Origin: Glandiceps talaboti
Lineage: Eukaryota; Hemichordata; Enteropneusta; Spengelidae
Direction: 5' to 3'
DNA length: 64,000 nt
NCBI RefSeq assembly: GCF_964340395.1
Contig: NC_135557.1
Span: 3,912,216 to 3,976,215, forward strand
Shown here one piece after another: positions 19,195 to 31,677 of the stretch (position 1 is its first letter; each line of letters starts with the position of its first letter). Under the pieces are notes generated by a model. The model made no database searches and was not told the DNA's origin. It saw only the letters and a program-made list of their open reading frames with translations. The translations under genes were made by a program, and so were the position numbers.

Positions 19195-19274
19195 AGCTCT
19201 GGAAATAGTTGCTCTGAGAACTCTGACACGTAAACGTAGATTTGTCAGAGTTCTCGAAGCATATATCCAGAGCT
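19195..19274. ncRNA. Pre-miRNA-like hairpin (candidate)
   Basis: AGCTCTGG (19195-19202) pairs with CCAGAGCT (19267-19274), TGCT pairs with AGCA, and GAGAACTCTGACA (19216-19228) pairs perfectly with 19243-19255. The loop is 14 nt. About 29 base pairs with small internal loops in 80 nt match the size and shape of an animal miRNA precursor. A short foldback transposon is an alternative. The strand of transcription is unknown. Confidence 0.35.
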
Positions 19275-19989
19275 GTCCCGTACACATCCAGGGAGGTGGG
19301 AAGATGCATGCAGTTTTCCCTCCTCTCCGTGTTCACTGGTGTTGCCGTCACAGGGGCACGTATTATTGCTTAGATTGCCGTTTTCTTAGGAAAACATCGT
19401 ACGAATCCTGCTGCTACAAATGTATCAATCTCTATACTAGTAGAAATATTAAATATCTTTTCTCCTTACAGATAGGGATATATGGTCAAAAGGTTGTTAT
19501 ATTTAGTCTGTAGACCTGGAAAACAACAATCTATGAAATATTACACGCCCCTATGGTTGCAGTTATCATATCAAAGATATATAACACGGCATCGTCCCCA
19601 ACTCAGCCACATCAAAACGACACAACAATAAAGAAATGCCCGATATTTCGTAAAAGTGAAAGCAAAGCTAAAAGTTACGTTTAATTGCCAATTTCTATGA
19701 CCAAAATAATCTGATAGTGATACACCGTAGATAGGAATACCGCCCTCTAGTGCCAATTGTAGTCGAGGTGATACGATATCTGTCTGGGCACTAAGTAAAC
19801 AATAACGTAAGGTAAGCTACATCGGTATAAGCTATATTTCCCAAAATATCAATTGTAAAGTCACAAAAATATGTAATATAGCTATGGGTTTCTCCCAAAT
19901 TTGCATATATAACGTAATACACTCAAAAATGTAAGTCTGTATGAATGGAATCGTACGGTGCAAACTAGGGGATTTCCCTACGTATTCAT
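19275..19989. other. Intergenic sequence upstream of the candidate host gene
   Basis: No gene recognised. It precedes a CpG-richer segment that begins near 20000. Confidence 0.4.
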
Positions 19990-20162
19990 GAGGTATTGAC
20001 AATTGTTATGCAAATGAGTTCCACGAACTCGAGTTATTTACACCCCAAAGTCTCGTCTGTGCAGAATAACATTTCAACAACGACAGTATATTTGCGCAAC
20101 GTTTCTGCCTTGACAGTTGTCGGAAATCTGTGTTTTTTACAGTTTTACTACAAATCGACAAA
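19990..20162 (+). promoter_or_regulatory. Candidate promoter/5' UTR with octamer motif
   Basis: CpG dinucleotides are denser here than in the flanks. ATGCAAAT, the POU/octamer motif, is at 20008-20015, about 150 bp before the proposed start codon. No TATA box is evident. Assigned only from position and these motifs. Confidence 0.3.
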
Positions 20163-20277
20163 ATGCCAGCGAGCCACTCACAAGGACTTCATTCAAGTCC
20201 GAATAGTGTGGAAGACGGGGAAGTCACTGACATCAATGCTATGAGGAAATGTCGACATTATCAACACACCACCACAG
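20163..20277 (+). CDS. Candidate first coding exon of the host gene
   Basis: ATG at 20163 with A at -3 opens a 38-codon frame starting MPASHSQGLHSSPNSVEDGE and ending HTTTG at a strong donor, ACAG|GTACGT (cut after 20277). It ends with one base of a codon (phase 1), which matches the exon at 62099, where two bases are needed. The peptide is Ser/acidic-rich, without a signal peptide or recognised domain. If the donor were not used, the frame would run on to 20444 and give a 94-residue protein. That downstream part is less coding-like, so I prefer the spliced reading. No family is recognised. The link to 62099 is inferred from strand, phase and the absence of another candidate exon. Confidence 0.45.
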
Positions 20278-21500
20278 GTACGTACGTCATCAAAAAATCA
20301 CGATCTGTTCTTGTCAAATGCATAACTGACAATTTAAGTCACGTTGACGAAAGTAGAAATAATCTATTTTTGATAGACTCGTCAACAAAATATGTAACCT
20401 TATCGCTCGACGAAATTAATATTGGTCGTTTTAAGGTTACATAAACGGATGCGATATATGGACGGACGACAGTTCTATGTATGGTACTAGTTCCGGGTAC
20501 GTGTTGAGACGCCATTTTGTGACAATATTACAAAATACATGCAATCTGATTTCTTTAAATTAATACGAAGTGAGAGAGTCACAGAATAAGAACATAGCAA
20601 TGCCCCTCTCAATGTGAATATCTGTTTGGAAGATCTGTCGAGTGACACATTTAGGATTACACTGCTACATGTATCTGAATACCTCTCTCAAACAGGAAGT
20701 AAAATGTAATCATGTGATATTTGCTGTGAACTTGTAGCTAGCCCCATTGGCACCAACGTCCAATACCATTTTGAAAAATAGGTTATTATACATGGAGGTA
20801 TTCATAAATTATCAACTTGAAAATTTGATGGGAAAGGGAAAAGTACAAACATGAATTGTGCCACCGTCTGGTGAAAAAAATTAAGATCTTGTCTTTAATT
20901 TGTTAGTCCAAACGGTGACTTTAACCACTCAGAATCAGGTTTCCAACATTTGTTCATATATCAACCAATTCAACATTGAAAAAAATTGACACTGTCTTGA
21001 AATATAGTGAAATTTTACACCAGTGTGACTAAGGTGAACACCCTTATTTTTCTTCTTACCATCAAAATTAATAACTATATCATGTATAAGTTTTGTCAGG
21101 TTAATAAAACATTCAAGCTGTAAAATGTCTTTTAAAATTACCCCCCCCCCTCCCCCACAAAATAGTAACATAATATTTTTTGATAAAATGTTTGTGCTTT
21201 TTCCTTCGAATTCTGTATTGCTTTGGTAACCATGATGAGGATGGAAATGAAAAAAATAGCCTGGTACATTGGCTATAGTACAAGATTACTAGAAGTGAAA
21301 CAGTGAGGTCAAAGTTGATGGTAGCCAAAAGGGGGAACCCCTAGCATTACCCCAGTCAGTTTTTAAATGTATTATAAATGTACTTTGTACATGTAGAAGT
21401 GATAAACCACAGGAATTTCACGTGCTTCCTGGTTTGAATTTTGTTACACATTTATTGGTCTGTTTGTAAATTAAACATATAAAAGAGAAGTACACAACTG
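20278..21500. other. Unique intronic sequence before the first array
   Basis: No exon recognised. A poly-C run at 21141-21157 is the only notable low-complexity tract. Minus-strand frames at 20935-21328 span it and are not supported. Confidence 0.4.
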
Positions 21501-22655
21501 TAAAACAGATAGTTTTAACAACTCAGTAATTATGTGTAAGGTGTCTGTCTACTGACTATGTGGGTGTCAATGTAAAACAGATAGTTTTAACAACTCAGGT
21601 AATCACGTGTAAGGTGCCTGTCTACTGACTATGTGGGTGTCAATGTAAAACAGATAGTTTTAACAACTCAGTAATTATGTGTAAGGTGCCTGTCTACTGA
21701 CTATGTGGGTGTCAATGTAAAACAGATAGTTTTAACAACTCAGTAATTATGTGTAAGGTGTCTGTCTACTGACTATGTGGGTGTCAATGTAAAACAGATA
21801 GTTTTAACAACTCAGTAATTATGTGTAAGGTGCCTGTCTACTGACTATGTGGGTGTCAATGTAAAACAGATAGTTTTAACAACTCAGTAATTATGTGTAA
21901 GGTGCCTGTCTACTGACTATGTGGGTGTCAATGTAAAACAGATAGTTTTAACAACTCAGTAATTATGTGTAAGGTGTCTGTCTACTGACTATGTGGGTGT
22001 CAATGTAAAACAGATAGTTTTAACAACTCAGTAATTATGTGTAAGGTGTCTGTCTACTGACTATGTGGGTGTCAATGTAAAACAGATAGTTTTAACAACT
22101 CAGTAATTATGTGTAAGGTGCCTGTCTACTGACTATGTGGGTGTCAATGTAAAACAGATAGTTCTAACAACTCAGTAATTATGTATAAGGTGCCTGTCTA
22201 CTGACTATGTGGGTGTCAATGTAAAACAGATAGTTTTAACAACTCAGTAATTATGTGTAAGGTGTCTGTCTACTGACTATGTGGGTGTCAATGTAAAACA
22301 GATAGTTTTAACAACTCAGTAATTATGTATAAGGTGCCTGTCTACTGACTATGTGGGTGTCAATGTAAAACAGATAGTTTTAACAACTCAGTAATTATGT
22401 GTAAGGTGCCTGTCTACTGACTATGTGGGTGTGAATGTAAAACAGATAGTTTTAACAACTCAGTAATTATGTGTAAGGTGCCTGTCTACTGACTATGTGG
22501 GTGTCAATGTAAAACAGATAGTTTTAACAACTCAGTAATTATGTGTAAGGTGCCTGTCTACTGACTATGTGGGTGTCAATGTAAAACAGATAGTTTTAAC
22601 AACTCAGTAATTATGTGTAAGGTGCCTGTCTACTGACTATGTGGGTGTCAATGTA
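21501..22655. repeat. Minisatellite array A, 72-bp unit, about 16 copies
   Basis: The unit begins TAAAACAGATAGTTTTAACA and ends GGGTGTCAATG. Copies are nearly identical; recurring differences are GTGTCTG versus GTGCCTG, GTGTAAGG versus GTATAAGG, and one copy with an extra G. Confidence 0.97.
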
Positions 22656-23182
22656 ACACCTCTATTATATGCCAGGATGGGAGTGGGAGGGAGTGGGGTA
22701 TCAGTGACCCGATCTGTTAGGGGTGTGTGGCCAATACTGCCAACCCAGGCCAATACTGCCAACCCATTTTAGACCCATTTTAAGCAAAAAGCAATACCCC
22801 ATTTTAGACGATCACATTTTGTTTAAACTCCCATTTCACTAAGGTGGTACTATACAGGCTATCTAACAGTCATGTGACCAATAGGACCACACTTTAGACA
22901 AAACAAAATAAAAACAATAGAGTTGACCCTATTTTAGACTGCCCACCTAGAGAAAAAGAAACCCATTTTAGACCAAAGTGCTAGAAAACACACTACAAAA
23001 GGTGGAACATACCGGGTATGTATACAATAGGGGAATGGGGGAGGGGTGGTTTTTACCCCATGGTTCTATAGTAATACTATTGTTTATAATGATCACATCT
23101 AACTTACAAAAACTAGTCAATATAACATGTCATTCATACATTTAAGCTACAGTTTCTATTGAATACAATGACAAAATAAGAA
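22656..23182. other. Unique spacer with dispersed CCCATTTTAGAC motifs
   Basis: ACCCATTTTAGAC or a close variant (for example CCTATTTTAGAC) occurs about five times between 22765 and 22975 at irregular spacing. GCCAATACTGCCAACCCA is present as a tandem pair near 22731-22766. No coding support. Confidence 0.5.
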
Positions 23183-26100
23183 CTGACTGTATGTTGTCAT
23201 TCCGAGGATAGAGGTGTATGAATGGAATGTCACTGTACGTTGACATTCCAAGGATAGAGGTGTATGAGAATGGAATGTGACTGTACGTTGTTATTCCAAG
23301 GATAGAGGTGTATGAGAATGGAATGTGACTGTACGTTGTTATTCCAAGGATAGAGGTATATGAGAATGGAATGTGACTGTACGTTGTTATTCCAAGGATA
23401 GAGGTGTATGAGAATGGAATGTGACTGTATGTTGTCATTCCAAGGATAGAGGTGTATGAGAATGGAATGTGACTGTACATTGTTATTCCAAGGATAGAGG
23501 TGTATGAGAATGGAATGTGACTGTACGTTGTCATTCCAAGGATAGAGGTTTATATGAGAATGGAATGTGACTGTACATTGTCATTCCAAGGATAGAGGAG
23601 TATGAGAATGGAATGTGACTGTATGTTGTCATTCCAAGGATAGAGGTTTATATGAGAATGGAATGTGACTGTACGTTGTTATTCCAAGGATAGAGGTGTA
23701 TGAGAATGGAATGTGACTGTATGTTGTCATTCCAAGGATAGAGGTGTATGAGAATGGAATGTGACTGTATGTTGTTATTCCAAGGATAGAGGTGTATGAG
23801 AATGGAATGTGACTGTACATTGTCATTCCAAGGATAGAGGTGTATGAGAATGGAATGTGACTGTATGTTGTCATTCCAAGGATAGAGGTTTATATGAGAA
23901 TGGAATGTGACTGTACATTGTCATTCCAAGGATAGAGGTGTATGAGAATGGAATGTGACTGTATGTTGTCATTCCAAGGATAGAGGTGTATGAGAATGGA
24001 ATGTGACTGTACATTGTCATTCCAAGGATAGAGGTGTATGAGAATGGAATGTGACTGTATGTTGTCATTCCAAGGATAGAGGTTTATATGAGAATGGAAT
24101 GTGACTGTACGTTGTTATTCCAAGGATAGAGGTGTATGAGAATGGAATGTGACTGTACGTTGTCATTCCAAGGATAGAGGTATATGAGAATGGAATGTGA
24201 CTGTACGTTGTCATTCCAAGGATAAAGGTGTATGAGAATGGAATGTGACTGTATGTTGTTATTCCAAGGATAGAGGTGTATGAGAATGGAATGTGACTGT
24301 ACGTTGTCATTCCAAGGATAGAAGTGTATGAGAATGGAATGTGACTGTACTTTGTCATTCCAAGGATAGAGGTGTATGACAATGGAATGGAACTGTATGT
24401 TGTTATTCCAAGGATAGAGGTGTATGAGAATGGAATGTGACTGTACATTGTTATTCCAAGGATAGTGGTGTATGACAATGGAATGGAACTGTACGTTGTC
24501 ATTCCAAGGATAGAGGTGTATGAGAATGGAATGTGACTGTATGTTGTTATTCCAAGGATAGAGGTGTATGAGAATGGAATGTGACTGTACGTTGTTATTC
24601 CAAGGATAGAGGTTTATGAGAATGGAATGTGACTGTACGTTGTTATTCCAAGGATAGAGGTGTATGACAATGGAATGGAACTGTATGTTGTTATTCCAAG
24701 GATAGAGGTGTATGAGAATGGAATGTGACTGTACATTGTTATTCCAAGGATAGAGGTGTATGAGAATGGAATGTGACTGTACGTTGTCATTCCAAGGATA
24801 GAGGTATATGAGAATGGAATGTGACTACGTTGTCATTCCAAGGATAAAGGTGTATGAGAATGGAATGTGACTGTATGTTGTTATTCCAAGGATAGAGGTG
24901 TATGAGAATGGAATGTGACTGTACGTTGTCATTCCAAGGATAGAAGTGTATGAGAATGGAATGTGACTGTACTTTGTCATTCCAAGGATAGAGGTGTATG
25001 ACAATGGAATGGAACTGTATGTTGTTATTCCAAGGATAGAGGTGTATGAGAATGGAATGTGACTGTACATTGTTATTCCAAGGATAGTGGTGTATGACAA
25101 TGGAATGGAACTGTACGTTGTCATTCCAAGGATAGAGGTGTATGAGAATGGAATGTGACTGTATGTTGTTATTCCAAGGATAGAGGTGTATGAGAATGGA
25201 ATGTGACTGTACGTTGTTATTCCAAGGATAGAGGTTTATGAGAATGGAATGTGACTGTACGTTGTTATTCCAAGGATAGAGGTGTATGACAATGGAATGG
25301 AACTGTATGTTGTTATTCCAAGGATAGAGGTGTATGAGAATGGAATGTGACTGTACATTGTTATTCCAAGGATAGAGGTGTATGACAATGGAATGGAACT
25401 GTACGTTGTCATTCCAAGGATAGAGGTGTATGAGAATGGAATGTGACTGTACGTTGTTATTCCAAGGATAGAGGTTTATGAGAATGGAATGTGACTGTAC
25501 GTTGTTATTCCAAGGATAGAGGTGTATGACAATGGAATGGAACTGTATGTTGTTATTCCAAGGATAGAGGTGTATGAGAATGGAATGTGACTGTACATTG
25601 TTATTCCAAGGATAGAGGTGTATGACAATGGAATGGAACTGTACGTTGTCATTCCAAGGATAGAGGTGTATGAGAATGGAATGTGACTGTATGTTGTTAT
25701 TCCAAGGATAGAGGTGTATGAGAATGGAATGTGACTGTACGTTGTTATTCCAAGGATAGAGGTTTATGAGAATGGAATGTGACTGTACGTTGTTATTCCA
25801 AGGATAGAGGTGTATGAGAATGGAATGTGACTGTACGTTGTTATTCCAAGGATAGAGGTTTATGAGAATGGAATGTGACTGTATGTTGTCATTCCAAGGA
25901 TAGAGGTGTATGAGAATGGAATGTGACTGTACATTGTCATTCCAAGGATAGAGGTGTATGAGAATGGAATGTGACTGTACGTTGTTATTCCAAGGATAGA
26001 GGTGTATGAGAATGGAATGTGACTGTATGTTGTCATTCCAAGGATAGAGGTGTATGAGAATGGAATGTGACTGTACATTGTCATTCCAAGGATAGAGGTG

Positions 26101-29100
26101 TATGAGAATAGAATGTGACTGTACGTTGTTATTCCAAGGATAGAGGTGTATGAGAATGGAATGTGACTGAACGTTGTCATTCCAAGGATAGAGGTGTATG
26201 AGAATGGAATGTGACTGTATGTTGTCATTCCAAGGATAGAGGTTTATGAGAATGGAATGTGACTGTATGTTGTTATTCCAAGGATAGAAGTGTATGAGAA
26301 TGGAATGTGACTGTACGTTGTTATTCCAAGGATAGAGGTGTATGAGAATGGAATGTGACTGTACGTTGTTATTCCAAGGATAGAGGTGTATGAGAATGGA
26401 ATGTGACTGTACGTTGTCATTCCAAGGATAGAGGTGTATGAGAATGGAATGGGACTGTACGTTGTTATTCCAAGGATAGAGGTGTATGAGAATGGAATGT
26501 GACTGTACGTTGTTATTCCAAGGATAGAGGTGTATGACAATGGAATGGAACTGTATGTTGTTATTCCAAGGATAGAGGTGTATGAGAATGGAATGTGACT
26601 GTACATTGTTATTCCAAGGATAGAGGTGTATGACAATGGAATGGAACTGTACGTTGTCATTCCAAGGATAGAGGTGTATGAGAATGGAATGTGACTGTAC
26701 GTTGTTATTCCAAGGATAGAGGTTTATGAGAATGGAATGTGACTGTACGTTGTTATTCCAAGGATAGAGGTGTATGACAATGGAATGGAACTGTATGTTG
26801 TTATTCCAAGGATAGAGGTGTATGAGAATGGAATGTGACTGTACATTGTTATTCCAAGGATAGAGGTGTATGACAATGGAATGGAACTGTACGTTGTCAT
26901 TCCAAGGATAGAGGTGTATGAGAATGGAATGTGACTGTATGTTGTTATTCCAAGGATAGAGGTGTATGAGAATGGAATGTGACTGTACGTTGTTATTCCA
27001 AGGATAGAGGTTTATGAGAATGGAATGTGACTGTACGTTGTTATTCCAAGGATAGAGGTGTATGAGAATGGAATGTGACTGTACGTTGTTATTCCAAGGA
27101 TAGAGGTTTATGAGAATGGAATGTGACTGTATGTTGTCATTCCAAGGATAGAGGTGTATGAGAATGGAATGTGACTGTACATTGTCATTCCAAGGATAGA
27201 GGTGTATGAGAATGGAATGTGACTGTACGTTGTTATTCCAAGGATAGAGGTGTATGAGAATGGAATGTGACTGTATGTTGTCATTCCAAGGATAGAGGTG
27301 TATGAGAATGGAATGTGACTGTACATTGTCATTCCAAGGATAGAGGTGTATGAGAATAGAATGTGACTGTACGTTGTTATTCCAAGGATAGAGGTGTATG
27401 AGAATGGAATGTGACTGAACGTTGTCATTCCAAGGATAGAGGTGTATGAGAATGGAATGTGACTGTATGTTGTCATTCCAAGGATAGAGGTTTATGAGAA
27501 TGGAATGTGACTGTATGTTGTTATTCCAAGGATAGAAGTGTATGAGAATGGAATGTGACTGTACGTTGTTATTCCAAGGATAGAGGTGTATGAGAATGGA
27601 ATGTGACTGTACGTTGTTATTCCAAGGATAGAGGTGTATGAGAATGGAATGTGACTGTACGTTGTCATTCCAAGGATAGAGGTGTATGAGAATGGAATGG
27701 GACTGTACGTTGTTATTCCAAGGATAGAGGTGTATGAGAATGGAATGTGACTGTACGTTGTTATTCCAAGGATAGAGGTGTATGAGAATGGAATGTGACT
27801 GTACGTTGTTATTCCAAGGATAGTGGTGTATGACAATGGAATGGAACTGTACGTTGTCATTCCAAGGATAGAGGTGTATGAGAATGGAATGTGACTGTAT
27901 GTTGTTATTCCAAGGATAGAGGTGTATGAGAATGGAATGTGACTGTACGTTGTTATTCCAAGGATAGAGGTGTATGAGAATGGAATGTGACTGTACATTG
28001 TCATTCCAAGGATAGAGGTGTATGAGAATGGAATGTGACTGTATGTTGTTATTCCAAGGATAGAGGTGTATGAGAATGGAATGTGACTGTACGTTGTTAT
28101 TCCAAGGATAGAGGTGTATGAGAATGGAATGTGACTGTACGTTGTCATTCCAAGGATAGAGGTGTATGAGAATGGAATGGAACTGTATGTTGTCATTCCA
28201 AGGATAGAGGTTTATGAGAATGGAATGTGACTGTACGTTGTTATTCCAAGGATAGAGGTGTATGAGAATGGAATGGAACTGTATGTTGTCATTCCAAGGA
28301 TAGAGGTTTATGAGAATGGAATGTGACTGTACGTTGTTATTCCAAGGATAGAGGTGTATGAGAATGGAATGTGAGTGTACGTTGTCATTCCAAGGATAGA
28401 GGTGTATGAGAATGGAATGTGACTGTATGTTGTCATTCCAAGGATAGAGGTGTATGAGAATGGAATGTGACTGTACATTGTTATTCCAAGGATAGAGGTG
28501 TATGAGAATGGAATGTGACTGTACGTTGTTATTCCAAGGATAGAGGTGTATGAGAATGGAATGTGACTGTACGTTGTTATTCCAAGGATAGAGGTGTATG
28601 AGAATGGAATGTAACTGTACATTGTTATTCCAAGGATAGAGGTGTATGAGAATGGAATGTGACTGTACGTTGTTATTCCAAGGATAGAGGTGTATGAGAA
28701 TGGAATGTGACTGTATGTTGTCATTCCAAGGATAGAGGTGTATGAGAATGGAATGTGACTGTACATTGTTATTCCAAGGATAGTGGTGTATGAGAATGGA
28801 ATGTGACTGTACGTTGTCATTCCAAGGATAGAGGTTTATGAGAATGGAATGTGACTGTACGTTGTTATTCCAAGGATAGAGGTTTATGAGAATGGAATGT
28901 GACTGTACGTTGTTATTCCAAGGATAGAGGTGTATGAGAATGGAATGTGACTGTATGTTGTCATTCCGAGGATAGAGGTGTATGAGAATGGAATGTGACT
29001 GTACATTGTCATTCCAAGGATAGTGGTGTATGAGAATGGAATGTGACTGTACATTGTCATTCCGAGGATAGAGGTGTATGAGAATGGAATGTGACTGTAC

Positions 29101-30013
29101 ATTGTCATTCCGAGGATAGAGGTGTATGAGAATGGAATGTGACTGTACATTGTCATTCCAAGGATAGAGGTGTATGAGAATGGAATGTGACTGTACATTG
29201 TTATTCCGAGGATAGAGGTGTATGAGAATGGAATGTGACTGTACATTGTCATTCCAAGGATAGAGGTGTATGAGAATGGAATGTGACTGTACATTGTCAT
29301 TCCAAGGATAGAGGTGTATGAGAATGGAATGTGACTGTACATTGTCATTCCAAGGATAGTGGTGTATGAGAATGGAATGTGACTGTACGTTGTTATTCCA
29401 AGGATAGAGGTGTATGAGAATGGAATGTGACTGTACGTTGTCATTCCAAGGATAGAGGTGTATGAGAATGGAATGTGACTGTACATTGTCATTCCAAGGA
29501 TAGTGGTTTATGAGAATGGAATGTGACTGTACGTTGTTATTCCAAGGATAGAGGTTTATGAGAATGGAATGTGACTGTATGTTGTCATTCCAAGGATAGA
29601 GGTGTATGAGAATGGAATGTGACTGTACATTGTCATTCCAAGGATAGTGGTGTATGAGAATGGAATGTGACTGTACATTGTCATTCCAAGGATAGAGGTG
29701 TATGAGAATGGAATGTGACTGTATGTTGTTATTCCAAGGATAGTGGTGTATGAGAATGGAATGTGACTGTACGTTGTCATTCCAAGGATAGTGGTGTATG
29801 AGAATGGAATGTGACTGTACGTTGTTATTCCAAGGATAGTGGTGTATGAGAATGGAATGTGACTGTACGTTGTCATTCCAAGGATAGAGGTGTATGAGAA
29901 TGGAATGTGACTGTACGTTGTTATTCCAAGGATAGAGGTGTATGAGAATGGAATGTGACTGTACATTGTCATTCCAAGGATAGAGGTGTATGAGAATGGA
30001 ATGTGACTGTACG
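23183..30013. repeat. Minisatellite array B, 48-bp unit, about 142 copies
   Basis: The unit is CTGTACGTTGTCATTCCAAG, GATAGAGGTGTATGAGAATG and GAATGTGA in sequence. Variants carry T/C in TGT(T/C)ATTCC, ACG/ATG/ACA at the CpG, GTTTATATGAG (+2 bp, left end only), GACAATGGAATGGAA, and GATAGTGG. Because 48 is a multiple of three, two minus-strand frames stay open for long stretches; one runs 1,751 codons (24787-30042) with a 16-residue repeat. CATTCC and GGAATG in each unit are inverted. Blocks of 13 and 26 units are duplicated. Confidence 0.97.
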
Positions 30014-30683
30014 GTTTGACTGTGTCTGTGTGGTTCTATCATTGCATTCTACAAAAATCACCTTATAATGTACACATTGACATTCATAATATCATTTAAT
30101 GTAAAATTTTCCATAGTGCTTTCCCATACTGAGTCCAGTTTGGGTTTAAGATGAAAGTTTTGGTGAGAAACACTACGGAAAACATAAATAAATATACCAC
30201 CCTAACAACAAATAAATATATCAAGCTAAAAATTATCTGTCGGTGTCTTTATACTGAGGTGTATTTTAAGTGAGTTTATTAATTCATTGAACAACTTACA
30301 TCAATCAAATAGTCACAACTCACAAATAAAAGTAAAAATATATATATTTGAATAATAATACAAGAATTTGAATAAAATGATGTATTGACATTTAACAATA
30401 ATGACATTTTAGAAAACACTATCAACATCCAACAAGTCTTGTCAGTTTCATATCCTGCTACAATAATGTTAATTTTGATACAGGTTTTATGTTAGAAAGT
30501 ACAGCTAAAGTTACTTGCTCTAGTTGTAAGACAAGTAGAGATTTTCCAAAGTTATTTTGTTGTCAACAAGTCATGTTCAGAAAGACTAATGGCTACATGA
30601 TTTCAAAGTTCAATAAGTTATAATCAAGGTGCTTTTTAATCACCCAAATTATATATCATTTTGAATGATAGTCAGTAATCAGT
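30014..30683. other. Unique spacer between arrays B and C
   Basis: AT-rich, no exon or element recognised. Confidence 0.45.
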
Positions 30684-31573
30684 AAGGCAGAAACATGTCT
30701 ACTGACTTTTCCTATAGCACTAATCAATACAAGTGTAGTAAAGTCAGAAATAAGTCTGACTGGACTTTTCCTTTACGTTGATAGCACTAATCAATACAAG
30801 TGTAGTAAAGTCAGAAATAAGTCTGACTGGACTTTTCCTTTACGTTGATAGCAGTAATCAATACAAGTGTAGTAAAGTCAGAAATAATTCTGACTGGACT
30901 TTTACTTTAGGTTGATAGCAGTAATCAATACAAGTGTAGTAAAGTCAGAAATAATTCTGACTGGACTTTTCCTTTACGTTGATAGCAGTAATCAATACAA
31001 GTGTAGTAAAGTCAGAAATAATTCTGACTGGACTTTTCCTTTACGTTGATAGCAGTAATCAATACAAGTGTAGTAAAGTCAGAAATAATTCTGACTGGAC
31101 TTTTCCTTTACGTTGATAGCAGTAATCAATACAAGTGTAGTAAAGTCAGAAATAATTCTGACTGGACTTTTCCTTTACGTTGATAGCAGTAATCAATACA
31201 AGTGTACTAAAGGTAGAAATAAGTCTGACTGGACTTTTACTTTATGTTGATAGCAGTAATCAATACAAGTGTACTAAAGTCAGAAATAATTCTGACTGGA
31301 CTTTTACTTTACGTTGATAGCAGTAATCAATACAAGTGTACTAAAGGTAGAAATAATTCTGACTGGACTTTTCCTTTACGTTGATAGCAGTAATCAATAC
31401 AAGTGTACTAAAGGTAGAAATAAGTCTGACTGGACTTTTACTTTACGTTGATAGCAGTAATCAATACAAGTGTACTAAAGGTAGAAATAATTCTGACTGG
31501 ACTTTTCCTTTACGTTGATAGCAGTAATCAATACAAGTGTACTAAAGACATAAATAAGTCTGACTGGACTTTT
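30684..31573. repeat. Minisatellite array C, 67-bp unit, about 13 copies
   Basis: The unit begins AGTAATCAATACAAGTGTAG, then TAAAGTCAGAAATAATTCTG, then ACTGGACTTTTCCTTTACGT, ending TGATAGC. Variants alternate AAGTCAG/AAGGTAG, TTCTG/GTCTG and CCTTT/ACTTT. TCAGAA and TTCTGA within the unit are inverted. The first unit is degenerate. Confidence 0.95.
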
Positions 31574-31677
31574 CTATTATAGTATTTTATCAAAAGTTAT
31601 ACTATAATTTAAATTTTAGCTTTCTATAAATCACCACACACTTCAAAAAGTTAACATTTCCTGAGAGTTCTTAACCT

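Noticed and set aside
19019-19513. 164-codon plus-strand open frame
   Set aside because: No ATG with context at its start, no motif, and it runs through the hairpin; probably chance.
23142-30042. Several minus-strand frames of 65-1,751 codons
   Set aside because: All are translations of the 48-bp minisatellite in two frames; length divisible by three explains the absence of stops.
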